From an uncultured Rubritalea sp. (GTDB lineage Bacteria; Verrucomicrobiota; Verrucomicrobiia; Verrucomicrobiales; Akkermansiaceae), in assembly GCA_937132085.1 (NCBI GenBank), contig CAKZNV010000203.1:1-49891 (forward strand): a stretch of DNA of 49,891 nucleotides, read 5' to 3'. A program made the translations under genes and the position numbers. A model generated the notes under the pieces. That model saw nothing but the letters and a program-made list of their open reading frames with translations, was not told the DNA's origin and made no database searches. This document shows positions 27,274 to 36,240 of this stretch, piece by piece (position 1 is the stretch's first letter; each line of letters starts with the position of its first letter).

Positions 27274-28026
27274 GTGAAAATAATAGTATTAGCAGCAGGT
27301 AAAGGAGAAAGATTGTGGCCTTTAACTAAAGACACCCCAAAGCCCTTGATAGAGGTGAAAAAAGGTGTGTCTTTGTTAGAAGAACAATTGAGACGAATTT
27401 CTCAGAGTGGGGCTATCAACAAAGCGCTGATCATTACGGGTTATCTAGGACACAAGGTCGATGAAATGGTAGGTCAGCTAGATGATAGCCATGTCGAAGT
27501 AGAGACGATTCATAATCCTTTTTATAAAGTGAGTAATAATCTTGCTAGCTTATGGTTAGCTAAGCATTTGATTGACGAAGACTGTATGGTGACCAATGGT
27601 GATAACCTTTTTAGTTCTGACGTCTTCAAAGATTTTAGTGATGGCTGCCAAGATGAAGGGATTTATTTATCACTCGGGAAGAAAGATATTTTTGATGACG
27701 ACGACATGAAGGTTACACTAAAAGGAAATAAGGTGATTCATGTTTCTAAAGATATTCCTATGCAAAATATCGATGCTGAATCCCCTGGTCTCTGCCTGAT
27801 CCGCGGAAAGACAGCTAGAGAAGAATTTATTAAATCATTAGACGAGTTGATGGCTAAAGAAAGTGAGATTAACTCATTTTGGCTCAAGGCGTTTACCCAT
27901 TTAGCTAACAATGATATTGATGTAAAGCCGTGGTATTTCGATACCGAGGCAAAGTGGAAGGAAGTAGATATTCACCCTGATGTTGATCAGATGCGTGAAT
28001 TCCTTTCTAAAATGGTAATGCAGTAA
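27274..28026 (+). CDS. Sugar-phosphate/alcohol-phosphate nucleotidyltransferase
   Basis: This 250-residue protein has the nucleotidyltransferase signature IIVLAAGKGERLWPLTKDTP at its N-terminus and PKPLIEV after it, plus MVTNGDNLF for the metal-binding aspartate. The size and the NPFYKVSNNLASLW segment resemble CTP:phosphocholine or inositol-phosphate cytidylyltransferases (LicC-like) more than hexose-1-phosphate enzymes. The next gene is a CDP-alcohol phosphotransferase, supporting a CDP-alcohol product. The start is GTG, two bases after the previous stop. Confidence 0.78.
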   Translation: MKIIVLAAGKGERLWPLTKDTPKPLIEVKKGVSLLEEQLRRISQSGAINKALIITGYLGHKVDEMVGQLDDSHVEVETIHNPFYKVSNNLASLWLAKHLIDEDCMVTNGDNLFSSDVFKDFSDGCQDEGIYLSLGKKDIFDDDDMKVTLKGNKVIHVSKDIPMQNIDAESPGLCLIRGKTAREEFIKSLDELMAKESEINSFWLKAFTHLANNDIDVKPWYFDTEAKWKEVDIHPDVDQMREFLSKMVMQ

Positions 28027-28067
28027 TTGATTAGTTAATATAGAAAATTTAGAGAACCTAAATCGGA

Positions 28068-28805
28068 ATGGAAGTAGATAAGATAAAGCCAACATGGAAT
28101 TCATTTAAAGATGCAGTGCATGCCGGAGGTGGGCAGTGGATGACTCAAGTTTACCACTATGCAGGAGCATTCTTTGCATTCTTAGCATCTAAGGTGGGGC
28201 TAACTCCAAATCACCTTACATTTCTAAGTGCAATCACGGTTGTCCTCTCAATGGGCGCAATGCTCTATGGTATGGGACGTGGTTTGGCTTGGGCTTTACT
28301 TGTCACATTGTTATCTATTATATCTTACGGACTTGATTGTGCGGATGGTCAACTGGCTAGAGCGACTAAGCAGTGCTCTAAATTTGGGGCGTGGTTAGAC
28401 CATGTGTTGGATGCAGGGAAAATATTTGTTGTGAATTTCAGTGTTGGATGGATGCTAATCAGTCACAGTGAAATTTTTCAAATGAGTTTTGAGTATGCGT
28501 TTCTGGCAATGGTTGTGAACATCACGGGTTCTGCTTTGTATTTCTTTGCGTGGAACTATAAAGTAATGATTGCTGGTGAAGGTCTGATCTCTAGGCTCAG
28601 TGATGAGACAACTTCTAATAGAGTCAGACTGATGAAGTTTTACCATCAGTTTACAGATTACGGTTGGTTTCCGCTAATATTTGTATTTTTAGCGTTTCCT
28701 TCAAAGTTCGCTCAACTCTATTTAGCCTATGGGTGTGGCACCTTTTTAGTATTTACTGGCTACCTTATCATTTCTGCTAGCTACATGAAAAAATTGAACC
28801 GTTAA
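28068..28805 (+). CDS. CDP-alcohol phosphatidyltransferase family membrane protein
   Basis: This 245-residue membrane protein carries the full family motif D-G-x2-A-R-x8-G-x3-D-x3-D as DCADGQLARATKQCSKFGAWLDHVLD (split over residues 84-109), with several hydrophobic helices around it. Such enzymes move a phospho-alcohol group from a CDP-alcohol to a hydroxyl acceptor. With the preceding nucleotidyltransferase it forms a two-step module that could add a phosphodiester-linked group to a lipid or glycan. The alcohol is unknown. Confidence 0.85.
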   Translation: MEVDKIKPTWNSFKDAVHAGGGQWMTQVYHYAGAFFAFLASKVGLTPNHLTFLSAITVVLSMGAMLYGMGRGLAWALLVTLLSIISYGLDCADGQLARATKQCSKFGAWLDHVLDAGKIFVVNFSVGWMLISHSEIFQMSFEYAFLAMVVNITGSALYFFAWNYKVMIAGEGLISRLSDETTSNRVRLMKFYHQFTDYGWFPLIFVFLAFPSKFAQLYLAYGCGTFLVFTGYLIISASYMKKLNR

Positions 28806-28807
28806 TT

Positions 28808-29710
28808 ATGATCGATTACATTAAAAAAAATAAAATAGTGATACCTCTTGCCCTGATGGGTATCACGCTTCTGTATTATTTATTTATCCATAGCACTTAC
28901 TCCGTTTTAAATAATAGAGAAAGCCAGCTATTTTGGTGGATGGAAGATTCCTGGAATGAGCGTAATAACCTTCAACATGCATACGGGGTGCCTCTTGCGT
29001 TTATCTTGTTTTGTGTTGCAGGAGCTAAGCAAGCTCGAAATGAACCTGTAACAAATGGAACGATAGGCTTGTTTGCATTGTTCTTCGGTGTGGCGATGTA
29101 TTTAATTTCAGCAAGAACGATCCAACCTAGAATAGCTCTAATAGGTTTACCATTCTTGATTTCAGGAGGGATTATTTATGTAATGGGATGGGCAAAAGGT
29201 AAGCATTTCTTGTTTGCCTCATTTTTCTGGTATTTTGCTCTGCCTGTTCCAGGTTTAAATCAAGTGACGAATGTGCTGCAGGTGGTGGTCACTAAATGGT
29301 GTTTCAGTGCAGGGACGTTCTTTGGTATGGATATTGTGAACTCAGGAAATACGATTCAATCGGCGACTGACGCCTGGGACTTTGATATTGCTGAAGGTTG
29401 TAGTGGCATCAAGTCACTGATGGCCTTAGTGATGATAGCTGCTATTTATGCGTATTACACGCAAGATAAGCTTTGGAAGAAAATGCTCCTATTTGCTACT
29501 GCTCTACCTTTGGCTATTATTGGAAACTTTTTTAGAATCTTCACTATCTTAGTGATAGCAGAGATGGGTTATGTTGACATAGCCAAAGGGACGTATCATG
29601 ACTGGTCAGGATTAGTTCTGTTTTTTCCAATCGCTTTATCTGGATTATTTTTAGTAGATAGGCTGTTAAATAAAAGAAAAACTAAAATTAGAAAGACGAT
29701 AAAATCATGA
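28808..29710 (+). CDS. xrt: Exosortase
   Basis: This is a 300-residue polytopic membrane cysteine protease/transpeptidase of the exosortase/archaeosortase family, which cleaves and anchors PEP-CTERM-type proteins at the cell surface. The catalytic residues are visible as C198 in AEGCSGIKSL, R243 in GNFFRIF and H264 in TYHDWSG, each in the family-typical context. It is followed by an EpsI-like partner overlapping by four bases and sits in an exopolysaccharide locus, the usual setting. No PEP-CTERM substrate gene was recognised in this window. Confidence 0.92.
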   Translation: MIDYIKKNKIVIPLALMGITLLYYLFIHSTYSVLNNRESQLFWWMEDSWNERNNLQHAYGVPLAFILFCVAGAKQARNEPVTNGTIGLFALFFGVAMYLISARTIQPRIALIGLPFLISGGIIYVMGWAKGKHFLFASFFWYFALPVPGLNQVTNVLQVVVTKWCFSAGTFFGMDIVNSGNTIQSATDAWDFDIAEGCSGIKSLMALVMIAAIYAYYTQDKLWKKMLLFATALPLAIIGNFFRIFTILVIAEMGYVDIAKGTYHDWSGLVLFFPIALSGLFLVDRLLNKRKTKIRKTIKS

Positions 29711-30468
29711 AAACTATGTATAAGAGATCTTGGGTGCTCACAATCGTGCTCGCCATTCTATTTTCGGCAATATGGCTTTTGCCTAAAGGTGGGGATTTTC
29801 AACCATCACTTCTGAAAACAGAGCTACCAGAAGTAGCCGTTGGTAGGCAAGGTTATGATTTAAAAATTTCTGATAAGGAATTAAAGCAACTAGCTCCAGA
29901 TACGTCATTTTTAAGAAAAAGATATATAGATGGCTCACTTGATGGGATGCCTCCTATCGACATATCTATAGTTTTTGCGGGTAAAGATGTAAACAATAGT
30001 ATTCATAGACCAGAAGTTTGTCTTGAAGCACAAGGTTGGAATTTTATTAGTCAAAGATATACGGTCTTAAAGAACTGCACTCCTAAAGGTGGCGATATAC
30101 CCGTTAAAGAAATCGTTTGTGAGAGAGCTAGAACAGCCAAAGATAAAGGAGTGGTAAAGTTTGAAACAGTCGACGGTAAGCCTATCTATGATCGCCGCAT
30201 TCAATATTATACCTTTATGGGCAAAGATGTAGTAGTGGCTGGGCACTACCAGAGAACTTGGGAAGACATCAAAACCAGGTTGACAGAAGGCAAAGATCAG
30301 CAATGGGCTTACGTTACCTTTAGTATGGATATTACAGAAGGTAAAGAACCCGAGATTGGCGAATATTGGTATCAACAGCTAAATGTGGAACAAACTAGAG
30401 CGTCTATTGCAGATTTTGTCTCTAAGAGTTTACCTAGTATGTTGCGGGCTGAACCTAAGAGGGATTAG
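29707..30468 (+). CDS. EpsI-like exosortase-associated protein
   Basis: This 253-residue protein has one N-terminal hydrophobic helix (about 9-25) and a periplasmic domain with the EpsI family hallmark IHRPEVCLEAQGW, H100 to C105, followed by a GHYQRTW segment. EpsI domains occur fused to or next to exosortases and are needed for polysaccharide export or processing in some species. It overlaps the exosortase gene at ATGA. The exact activity of the family is not established. Confidence 0.85.
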   Translation: MKTMYKRSWVLTIVLAILFSAIWLLPKGGDFQPSLLKTELPEVAVGRQGYDLKISDKELKQLAPDTSFLRKRYIDGSLDGMPPIDISIVFAGKDVNNSIHRPEVCLEAQGWNFISQRYTVLKNCTPKGGDIPVKEIVCERARTAKDKGVVKFETVDGKPIYDRRIQYYTFMGKDVVVAGHYQRTWEDIKTRLTEGKDQQWAYVTFSMDITEGKEPEIGEYWYQQLNVEQTRASIADFVSKSLPSMLRAEPKRD

Positions 30469-30568
30469 TTAAAAGTAGCTAACTGGGCGTGATTGTTTAG
30501 AGGGTGAAACCTCTTACTGAGAAGAACCCAATCATGAATCAAAGCGACATTGAATCAAAAATAATATC
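30469..30568 (+). promoter_or_regulatory. Leader with nested inverted repeats upstream of the large O-antigen-ligase-like gene
   Basis: The gap contains an outer pair CGTGATTG / CAATCATG (about 30489-30496 and 30530-30537) and an inner pair AGAGG / CCTCT (about 30500-30515), so the transcript could fold into a nested stem. I do not recognise a known riboswitch class. It may be a leader structure or chance. Confidence 0.3.
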
Positions 30569-32788
30569 ATGAAATCAATAGCATCCATTTTATTGGCACT
30601 TGCTGTAGTTATTGCTGGATTATTTGCAGTCACGCAGTCCACAATTCCTCAGGTTATACCGATGGGATTGATTTGTTTAGCCAGTATTATAGGTGTGCTA
30701 GATTTGAAGAAATGGACATATTCAGGTGGTGTTTTCGATTTGATTGTTACTATTGTAGCAGTTACCTATTTTATTATAAGAGCGATATTCTCACCAGTGT
30801 TCTCACTTGGATTAAAAGACCTGTTGTTAATAGTAGCGGTTTCTAACATCTATTTACTCTATAGGTGTTGGTTAAAAGAGCAGAAGTATAGGTGGCCCAT
30901 AATATGGGCTGTAATAGTTCTGATGTTAGTAAACTTTTTGATGTTAATCCCTTCTGCTAATGCATGGCGGGATAATCTGCTAGGCTATGCAAAAGGTTCT
31001 GTGTTTACAGGATTGTATAATCACCATAATTTTTTTGGTAATTTGATGATGATTAGTTCATTAATGTGCTTAACACTGCTTCTGTTTCACCATGTAAATA
31101 GGCTATACAAACTTAGTTACCTATTGTTATTTGCAGGAGGGATGACGAGTATAATACTAGCCGAATCGCGAGGTAGCTATGCAGGTTTTTTGCTAGGAGC
31201 TATAGCTCTTTTTGTTTCTTGGGTGATTATTAAGGGGGAGATGTTTTGGCATAAAAACAAACTGACTATTATTGGCGTGGCGGCAGTAGCTATTCTGGGA
31301 GGAGTGGTTGTATCTCTAGGCGGTGTTAGGGTATTAGAAAAGAGGCAGCTTGGAGCCTCAGCAGAAGCTGAGAGCAGTCTGGACGGCAATAATAGAAGTG
31401 CTTATTTTGCTATGGCTATAGATCAAATAGTCGATGCTCCAATTTTAGGCAGTGGAAGTAGGAGCCATGAATATAAGAGTTATCAATATTGGAGTAGTAG
31501 TCTCTATAAAAATGTATTAGACCATACTTTTGTGCATAATGAGTTTCTCCAAGCATTTACAGACTATGGATTAATAGGTATGATTTTGGTCATAATTTTT
31601 ATTTGTATTCGACTTAAACAGTCAGTCTACAGTCTAGTAAATAGCCGAATGATAAATTCCAATCGATTAACTTTAAGTTTAGCTGGACTAGCTATGCTAC
31701 TATCAATGGTTGTGCATATGTTTGTTTCTTTTCCTGCTCATTGCTTCCCGAACATAGTGATTTGTGCTGTTTTTTGTGCTTATGTAACCAATACTCTTTC
31801 GAAGAAAGACTCAAAAACTCTATCAGCATATCGTTACAGAGGTAAACTATCTGCAATCTTCGTTTTAGGAAGTTCTTTAGTCGGTTGTTGGCTTCTGAAG
31901 CTGGAAGTCCCCGCAGCCATAGCGTTTGCAAAACAGGGAATTTACGCCGACGATCAGAATTGGCACCCCGCAGCTGTAAATAGAGAGAGTTGGCAGGTTG
32001 CTCTAGAAGATGCGTCTGTGCACTCCCCGAGCTATGATCGGTTTAATAAACTAGGTAATCTCTACCTGATGAAGGCTGAGAAACTGAATGGCAGCGCACG
32101 CACACAATTACGAGCTAAAGCTCTAGAGTGTTTCTTGAAATCAAAGAAATTACATGCCGAAGAGCCAATTTCTAGATTAAATATAGCAAATATCTTATTT
32201 ACAAATAGACAGTTTAAGGCCGCTGAAAGGGAGTTCATAGAAGTAGAAAAGTATGCCAAAGACAGGGAGTATTGGTTTGGCTATTATAGAAAGAGAGCTG
32301 CATTCTATGGGATTTGGGCAAAGACGAAAGAGCGATCATTGTCGAATGATAAGATAATTGATTTGTATGAAAAAGCGATCGAAAGTAGTGACGCAAGCCT
32401 GAAGCACTCTCACTTTTCACGGCATATTGAATGGGTGAAGCCTAGAAGCCGTATTTTACTAAATTATTCGAAGTATTTAGAGTCGATCGGCGAAAAGCAA
32501 CGCTCAGAGGATATGTTCGATCAATATCTAGCCTTCGGGAGGGAGTATTTTAGTGGTAAAAAGTATGTGAATGAATTTAATGTGTATTCTGAAGAGCTTG
32601 TAAAGAGATGTTACTTAGCTGGTCAAGCTAGGGATATTAAGCGCCACATGTTTCTTCTCAGATTAGCTAGATTCATGATAGTTAAACAGCAGAAGGTAAA
32701 TACAGAAGCTCAAAATAAACACCTCCAGCAAATGTATAATTATGTTATCAATCGTTATAAAGACATGCAAAAAGCAGGCTTTAAATAA
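30569..32788 (+). CDS. O-antigen ligase/polymerase-like membrane protein with C-terminal TPR-like region
   Basis: This 739-residue protein has an N-terminal membrane half (about 12 hydrophobic helices, residues 1-440) with the O-antigen ligase-domain features NHHNFFGN near residue 152 and HNEFLQAFTDYGLIGMI near 323. The C-terminal 300 residues are soluble and helical with repeats resembling tetratricopeptides. Proteins of this architecture polymerise or ligate surface glycans. It lies between the exosortase pair and the initiating transferase, and is the second such protein in the locus. Confidence 0.8.
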   Translation: MKSIASILLALAVVIAGLFAVTQSTIPQVIPMGLICLASIIGVLDLKKWTYSGGVFDLIVTIVAVTYFIIRAIFSPVFSLGLKDLLLIVAVSNIYLLYRCWLKEQKYRWPIIWAVIVLMLVNFLMLIPSANAWRDNLLGYAKGSVFTGLYNHHNFFGNLMMISSLMCLTLLLFHHVNRLYKLSYLLLFAGGMTSIILAESRGSYAGFLLGAIALFVSWVIIKGEMFWHKNKLTIIGVAAVAILGGVVVSLGGVRVLEKRQLGASAEAESSLDGNNRSAYFAMAIDQIVDAPILGSGSRSHEYKSYQYWSSSLYKNVLDHTFVHNEFLQAFTDYGLIGMILVIIFICIRLKQSVYSLVNSRMINSNRLTLSLAGLAMLLSMVVHMFVSFPAHCFPNIVICAVFCAYVTNTLSKKDSKTLSAYRYRGKLSAIFVLGSSLVGCWLLKLEVPAAIAFAKQGIYADDQNWHPAAVNRESWQVALEDASVHSPSYDRFNKLGNLYLMKAEKLNGSARTQLRAKALECFLKSKKLHAEEPISRLNIANILFTNRQFKAAEREFIEVEKYAKDREYWFGYYRKRAAFYGIWAKTKERSLSNDKIIDLYEKAIESSDASLKHSHFSRHIEWVKPRSRILLNYSKYLESIGEKQRSEDMFDQYLAFGREYFSGKKYVNEFNVYSEELVKRCYLAGQARDIKRHMFLLRLARFMIVKQQKVNTEAQNKHLQQMYNYVINRYKDMQKAGFK

Positions 32789-32854
32789 GTATCAGCTTGG
32801 TTTATTGATCGAATTGATCAAGAGTAAGAAAATACCCCGCAACAGATAAATAAT

Positions 32855-34249
32855 ATGTTAGGTTCTAGTAAAAAAGAGCAGTTTTCACTGCAGGTTCTCC
32901 AGGTATTTGACGCGATGCTCATTTGGCTGGCGTTCTACGTGGCCTCGTTGTTCCGAAACTTTGTAAAAGATGTGGATGCGGACGACTATGGGATGGGAGC
33001 GGTAGTATGGTTGCTCTACATTTTGGTGCCATTTACTCCATTGGTTCTGGAGCTATTTGGTTTTTATCGAAATCCAATGCGTAAAACTGTCGCAAGGGCA
33101 TTAGCTCAGTTGCTTAAAAGTGTCGTTATTATGGGGTCAGTTGTTGGTGGTTGCATCATTCTGTTCAATTTACCTCCAGGTAGTAGACTTATCATCGTGA
33201 TAGGAATGGGGCTGGCTTCAGTCTGCTTATTCTTCAGATTTTGGTTCCTTCAGATCTATCTTCGTAAGCGAATTCGTGAAGGAGCTAATAAAGAAAGGGT
33301 TCTAATCGCTGGAACAAATGTAGATATTAAGAAGTTTTTAGGTGAAATGCCTCATAGTGTGACCGACTACTGGGAGGTAGTAGGTGAGCACGATCTAGCT
33401 AGCGGTGATATGGAAGGTCTAGAGAAAAAGCTCACGGATGAATCGATTCATCGTGTTCTCTTCGCTGCTCACAATGCGATCTTTAAGGAGATTTCAGAGG
33501 CTGTTGAGGTGTGTGAAGCACATGGTGTAGAAGTTTGGGTTTCGGCTAGCTTCATACGCACACAGATCTCTCGTCCTGCTTTTGATACCCTTGGTGGTAA
33601 TCCGATGTTGGTATTCAAGTCGACACCTGAACTCTCTTGGTCACTCCTTGCTAAAGCATTTATCGATAGGGTGGGAGCCTTGATCATTATTTTGATGACT
33701 CTTCCGTTCTGGATTTTTGCCTACATCGGAATCAAAGTAGCTAGCCCTGGACCCGCATTCTTTAAGCAAGATCGTGCTGGTAAATATGGAAAGTCATTTA
33801 AAATGTGGAAGTTTAGAACCATGATCATGGATGCGGAGGCTAAGCTCGCAGAAGTGAAAGCTCAGCAAGGCAATGAGATGGATGGACCAGTCTTTAAGCT
33901 AGAAGATGACCCTCGTGTTTTCAAATTTGCTAAACTTCTGCGTAAGCTTTCTATCGATGAATTACCACAGCTTATCAATGTGCTTTTAGGTGATATGAGC
34001 TTGGTGGGACCAAGACCGCTACCGGTTTATGAGGTGGTGGAATTCGAAAAGTCTACTTACCGTAGGCGTATGAGTGTAAAGCCTGGAATTACTTGCACGT
34101 GGCAAGCTGGTGGAAGAAATTCAATCACTAACTTTGATGACTGGATAGCTCTAGATCTGGAATACATTGATAATTGGTCGCTTTGGTATGATATAAAAAT
34201 CCTGCTCAAAACGGTTCCTGCAGTCTTGTTTGGTTCTGGAGCTAAATAG
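32855..34249 (+). CDS. Exopolysaccharide initiating glycosylphosphotransferase (WbaP/WcaJ-like)
   Basis: This 464-residue protein transfers a sugar-1-phosphate to undecaprenyl phosphate, the first step of repeat-unit assembly. It has N-terminal hydrophobic helices, a central nucleotide-binding-like domain, and a C-terminal bacterial sugar transferase domain with ASPGPAFFKQDRAGKYGKSF, MWKFRTM, LRKLSIDELPQLINVLLGDM and SLVGPRPLP, all typical of the family. It ends the exopolysaccharide locus and is followed by a terminator. Galactose, glucose or an amino sugar could be the substrate. Confidence 0.93.
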   Translation: MLGSSKKEQFSLQVLQVFDAMLIWLAFYVASLFRNFVKDVDADDYGMGAVVWLLYILVPFTPLVLELFGFYRNPMRKTVARALAQLLKSVVIMGSVVGGCIILFNLPPGSRLIIVIGMGLASVCLFFRFWFLQIYLRKRIREGANKERVLIAGTNVDIKKFLGEMPHSVTDYWEVVGEHDLASGDMEGLEKKLTDESIHRVLFAAHNAIFKEISEAVEVCEAHGVEVWVSASFIRTQISRPAFDTLGGNPMLVFKSTPELSWSLLAKAFIDRVGALIIILMTLPFWIFAYIGIKVASPGPAFFKQDRAGKYGKSFKMWKFRTMIMDAEAKLAEVKAQQGNEMDGPVFKLEDDPRVFKFAKLLRKLSIDELPQLINVLLGDMSLVGPRPLPVYEVVEFEKSTYRRRMSVKPGITCTWQAGGRNSITNFDDWIALDLEYIDNWSLWYDIKILLKTVPAVLFGSGAK

Positions 34250-34275
34250 TTTCTATCCTTAAAAATTAATTTTGA

Positions 34276-34308
34276 TAAAGCCACCTAAATTAGGGTGGCT
34301 TTATTGTT
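34276..34308 (+). terminator. Rho-independent terminator after the exopolysaccharide locus
   Basis: A nine-base stem AAAGCCACC / GGTGGCTTT (34277-34285 and 34294-34302) is followed by TATTGTTG. It lies 28 bases after the sugar transferase stop and ahead of prs, so it probably ends the long plus-strand transcript. Confidence 0.8.
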
Positions 34309-34360
34309 GTCAGTCGGGATTAAATAGGCACACTCACTGCAGGAACACACCTATCAATCT

Positions 34361-35290
34361 ATGAAAATTATTTCAGGCACAGCTCACCAAAAACTCGCTG
34401 AGGATATAGCGACTCATCTCGGCTCTAAAGTAGCAAACGTTACAGTAGATTGTTTCCCAGACGGTGAGACGTATTGCCAGATTCATGAGAACGTGAGAGG
34501 TGAAGACGTATTTATTGTCCAGCCTACTTGCCCAGCGACCAATCATAATATCATGGAGCTCTTGATCATGGTGGATGCTGCTAAGCGTGCTAGTGCAGGA
34601 CGTATCACAGCTGTGATGCCATTCTACGGCTATGCTCGTCAGGATAGAAAAGACAAGCCACGTGTTCCTATTACGGCAAAGCTGGTAGCGAACCTTATCA
34701 CAGCAGCTGGTGTGGATCGTGTGCTTACTATGGATCTCCATGCTGCGCAGATCCAAGGATTTTTTGATATTCCAGTAGATCATCTTTACGCTCGTCCAGT
34801 ATTCATTAAGCATCTCAGAGAGAACTGCGGCTTGGATGGTGATAATTTAGTAGTAGTTTCACCAGACGTAGGTGGTGTGAAAAACGCTAGAGCTTACTCT
34901 GATGCATTTGGTGCGGATCTAGCTATTGTGGCGAAACACCGTGTCAGCGCTACTAAGGTTGAAGCGATGAATGTGATTGGTGATGTAAAAGGCAAGGTTG
35001 CCTTCCTCATCGATGATATGACTGAGACAGGTGGCACTCTTTGTGCAGCGGCTAAGATCCTTAAGGAGAACGGTGCTAAGCGAATTTTCGCAGGTGTGTC
35101 TCATGCGGTGATTGAGGAGCACGCTCGTAAACGTATTTTGGATTCTGACATTGAAGAGTTGATCACTACAGACTCTGTGCCGATGGCATTTGGAGAGAAA
35201 ATTACTTCTCTGTCAGTGGCTCCACTCTTCGCTGATGCTATCAAGCGTATCTCTGATGGAGAAAGCGTTACTTCTCTGTTTGACGTATAA
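34361..35290 (+). CDS. prs: Ribose-phosphate pyrophosphokinase (PRPP synthetase)
   Basis: This enzyme makes PRPP from ribose 5-phosphate and ATP for nucleotide, histidine and tryptophan synthesis in the cytoplasm. The 309-residue length is normal for class I enzymes. Landmarks are YGYARQDRKDKPRVPITAK near residue 90, the DLHAAQIQGFFDIPVD loop, VVSPDVGGVKNARAYSD and the PRPP-binding loop IDDMTETGGTL. It has its own flanking terminators, so it is probably transcribed alone. Confidence 0.97.
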   Translation: MKIISGTAHQKLAEDIATHLGSKVANVTVDCFPDGETYCQIHENVRGEDVFIVQPTCPATNHNIMELLIMVDAAKRASAGRITAVMPFYGYARQDRKDKPRVPITAKLVANLITAAGVDRVLTMDLHAAQIQGFFDIPVDHLYARPVFIKHLRENCGLDGDNLVVVSPDVGGVKNARAYSDAFGADLAIVAKHRVSATKVEAMNVIGDVKGKVAFLIDDMTETGGTLCAAAKILKENGAKRIFAGVSHAVIEEHARKRILDSDIEELITTDSVPMAFGEKITSLSVAPLFADAIKRISDGESVTSLFDV

Positions 35291-35316
35291 GTAGTCTTTT
35301 CATAATTGAATTTTTC

Positions 35317-35354
35317 TGGGCTTAGGGGGTTTATCTCTCTAAGCCCATTTTATT
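35317..35354 (+). terminator. Terminator after prs
   Basis: A perfect nine-base stem TGGGCTTAG / CTAAGCCCA (35317-35325 and 35339-35347) is followed by a T-rich run TTTTATT. It lies 27 bases after the prs stop. Confidence 0.8.
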
Positions 35355-35576
35355 ACAGATGTCTTAGTTAATGCGCTGAGGCAGTAATATTCTCTGCTTC
35401 AGTCACTTCTTTTGTTTGACATCGGGGGGGGAAAGTTTTACGCAGTGGTTCTCGGCCTGCGGAAAGGCTATTCTCTCTACCACCAGCCATCTTTTCCGTA
35501 GAATACTCCGAGACTACTAGAAACGTCCGATAATGCAGCTTCAGGCGATGTCTAACCACAAAAGAAAAATATAAAA
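35355..35576 (+). other. Intergenic leader region upstream of rplY with poly-G tract
   Basis: No gene is visible. A TTGACA hexamer at 35416-35421 is followed two bases later by eight G residues (35424-35431), which would fall within the spacer of a promoter, but no good -10 hexamer stands 16-18 bases downstream (TACGCA at 35439 is poor). An inverted pair around 35373-35400 (TGAGGCAG / CTGCTTCA, one mispair) could be a second hairpin. The long distance to rplY leaves room for an untranslated leader. Confidence 0.35.
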
Positions 35577-36200
35577 ATGGCTACAACACTAGAAGCTACA
35601 CTACGTCAGCGCACAGGATCAGGCGCTATCAATGCAATGCGCCGTGAAGGATTCGTTCCTTCCGTTGTTTATGGAGCAACAGAAAACAAAAACGTGAAAG
35701 TCCACGCTAAGACTTTCAGAGACATGCTTAACGCAAAGCCTTCTTCACAGGTTCTTCTCGATCTTGAGATCGAAGGAGCAGGCGTTCAGAAGGTATTCAT
35801 TCAGGACATGCAGTTCGATGCGCTTACAGGAGAAATCCTTCACGCTGACTTCTTGGCAGTAACTGATAAGACAATTCTTACAGCTAAGCTTCCAGTTAAG
35901 CTTCTCGGTGAGCCTAAGGGTGTTAAGGCTGGTGGTCAGCTTGAGCAACTTGTTCACTCACTTAAGATCAAGTCTCTTCCTGCTAATCTTCCTCTCAGAA
36001 TCGAAGCAGACGTATCTGCTCTTGACGTAAGCGAGAACCTCACTATCGGTGACATCAAGTTCACTGAAGGTGTGACTCCAGTTCTTGACGGAAGAGTTCT
36101 CGTAGCTCTCGTAGCTAAGACTCGTCTTGCTAAGTCTGTAGGTGCAGAAGGTGATAACGCAGCTCCAGCAGCAGAAGCAGCAGCTCCAGCAGCTGAGTAA
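35577..36200 (+). CDS. rplY: 50S ribosomal protein L25 (Ctc form)
   Basis: This is a 207-residue long-form L25/Ctc protein that binds 5S rRNA. The N-terminal L25 domain starts ATTLEATLRQRTGSGAINAM, followed by the C-terminal TL5/Ctc beta domain with LHADFLAVT and the final alanine- and proline-rich tail from about residue 193. Gene order with pth, rpsF and ssb follows the common ctc-pth arrangement. The tail is low-complexity and expected to be disordered. Confidence 0.94.
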   Translation: MATTLEATLRQRTGSGAINAMRREGFVPSVVYGATENKNVKVHAKTFRDMLNAKPSSQVLLDLEIEGAGVQKVFIQDMQFDALTGEILHADFLAVTDKTILTAKLPVKLLGEPKGVKAGGQLEQLVHSLKIKSLPANLPLRIEADVSALDVSENLTIGDIKFTEGVTPVLDGRVLVALVAKTRLAKSVGAEGDNAAPAAEAAAPAAE

Positions 36201-36240
36201 TCAAATTTAATTGGGAAATGCTGAATCTTATAGATTTGGC

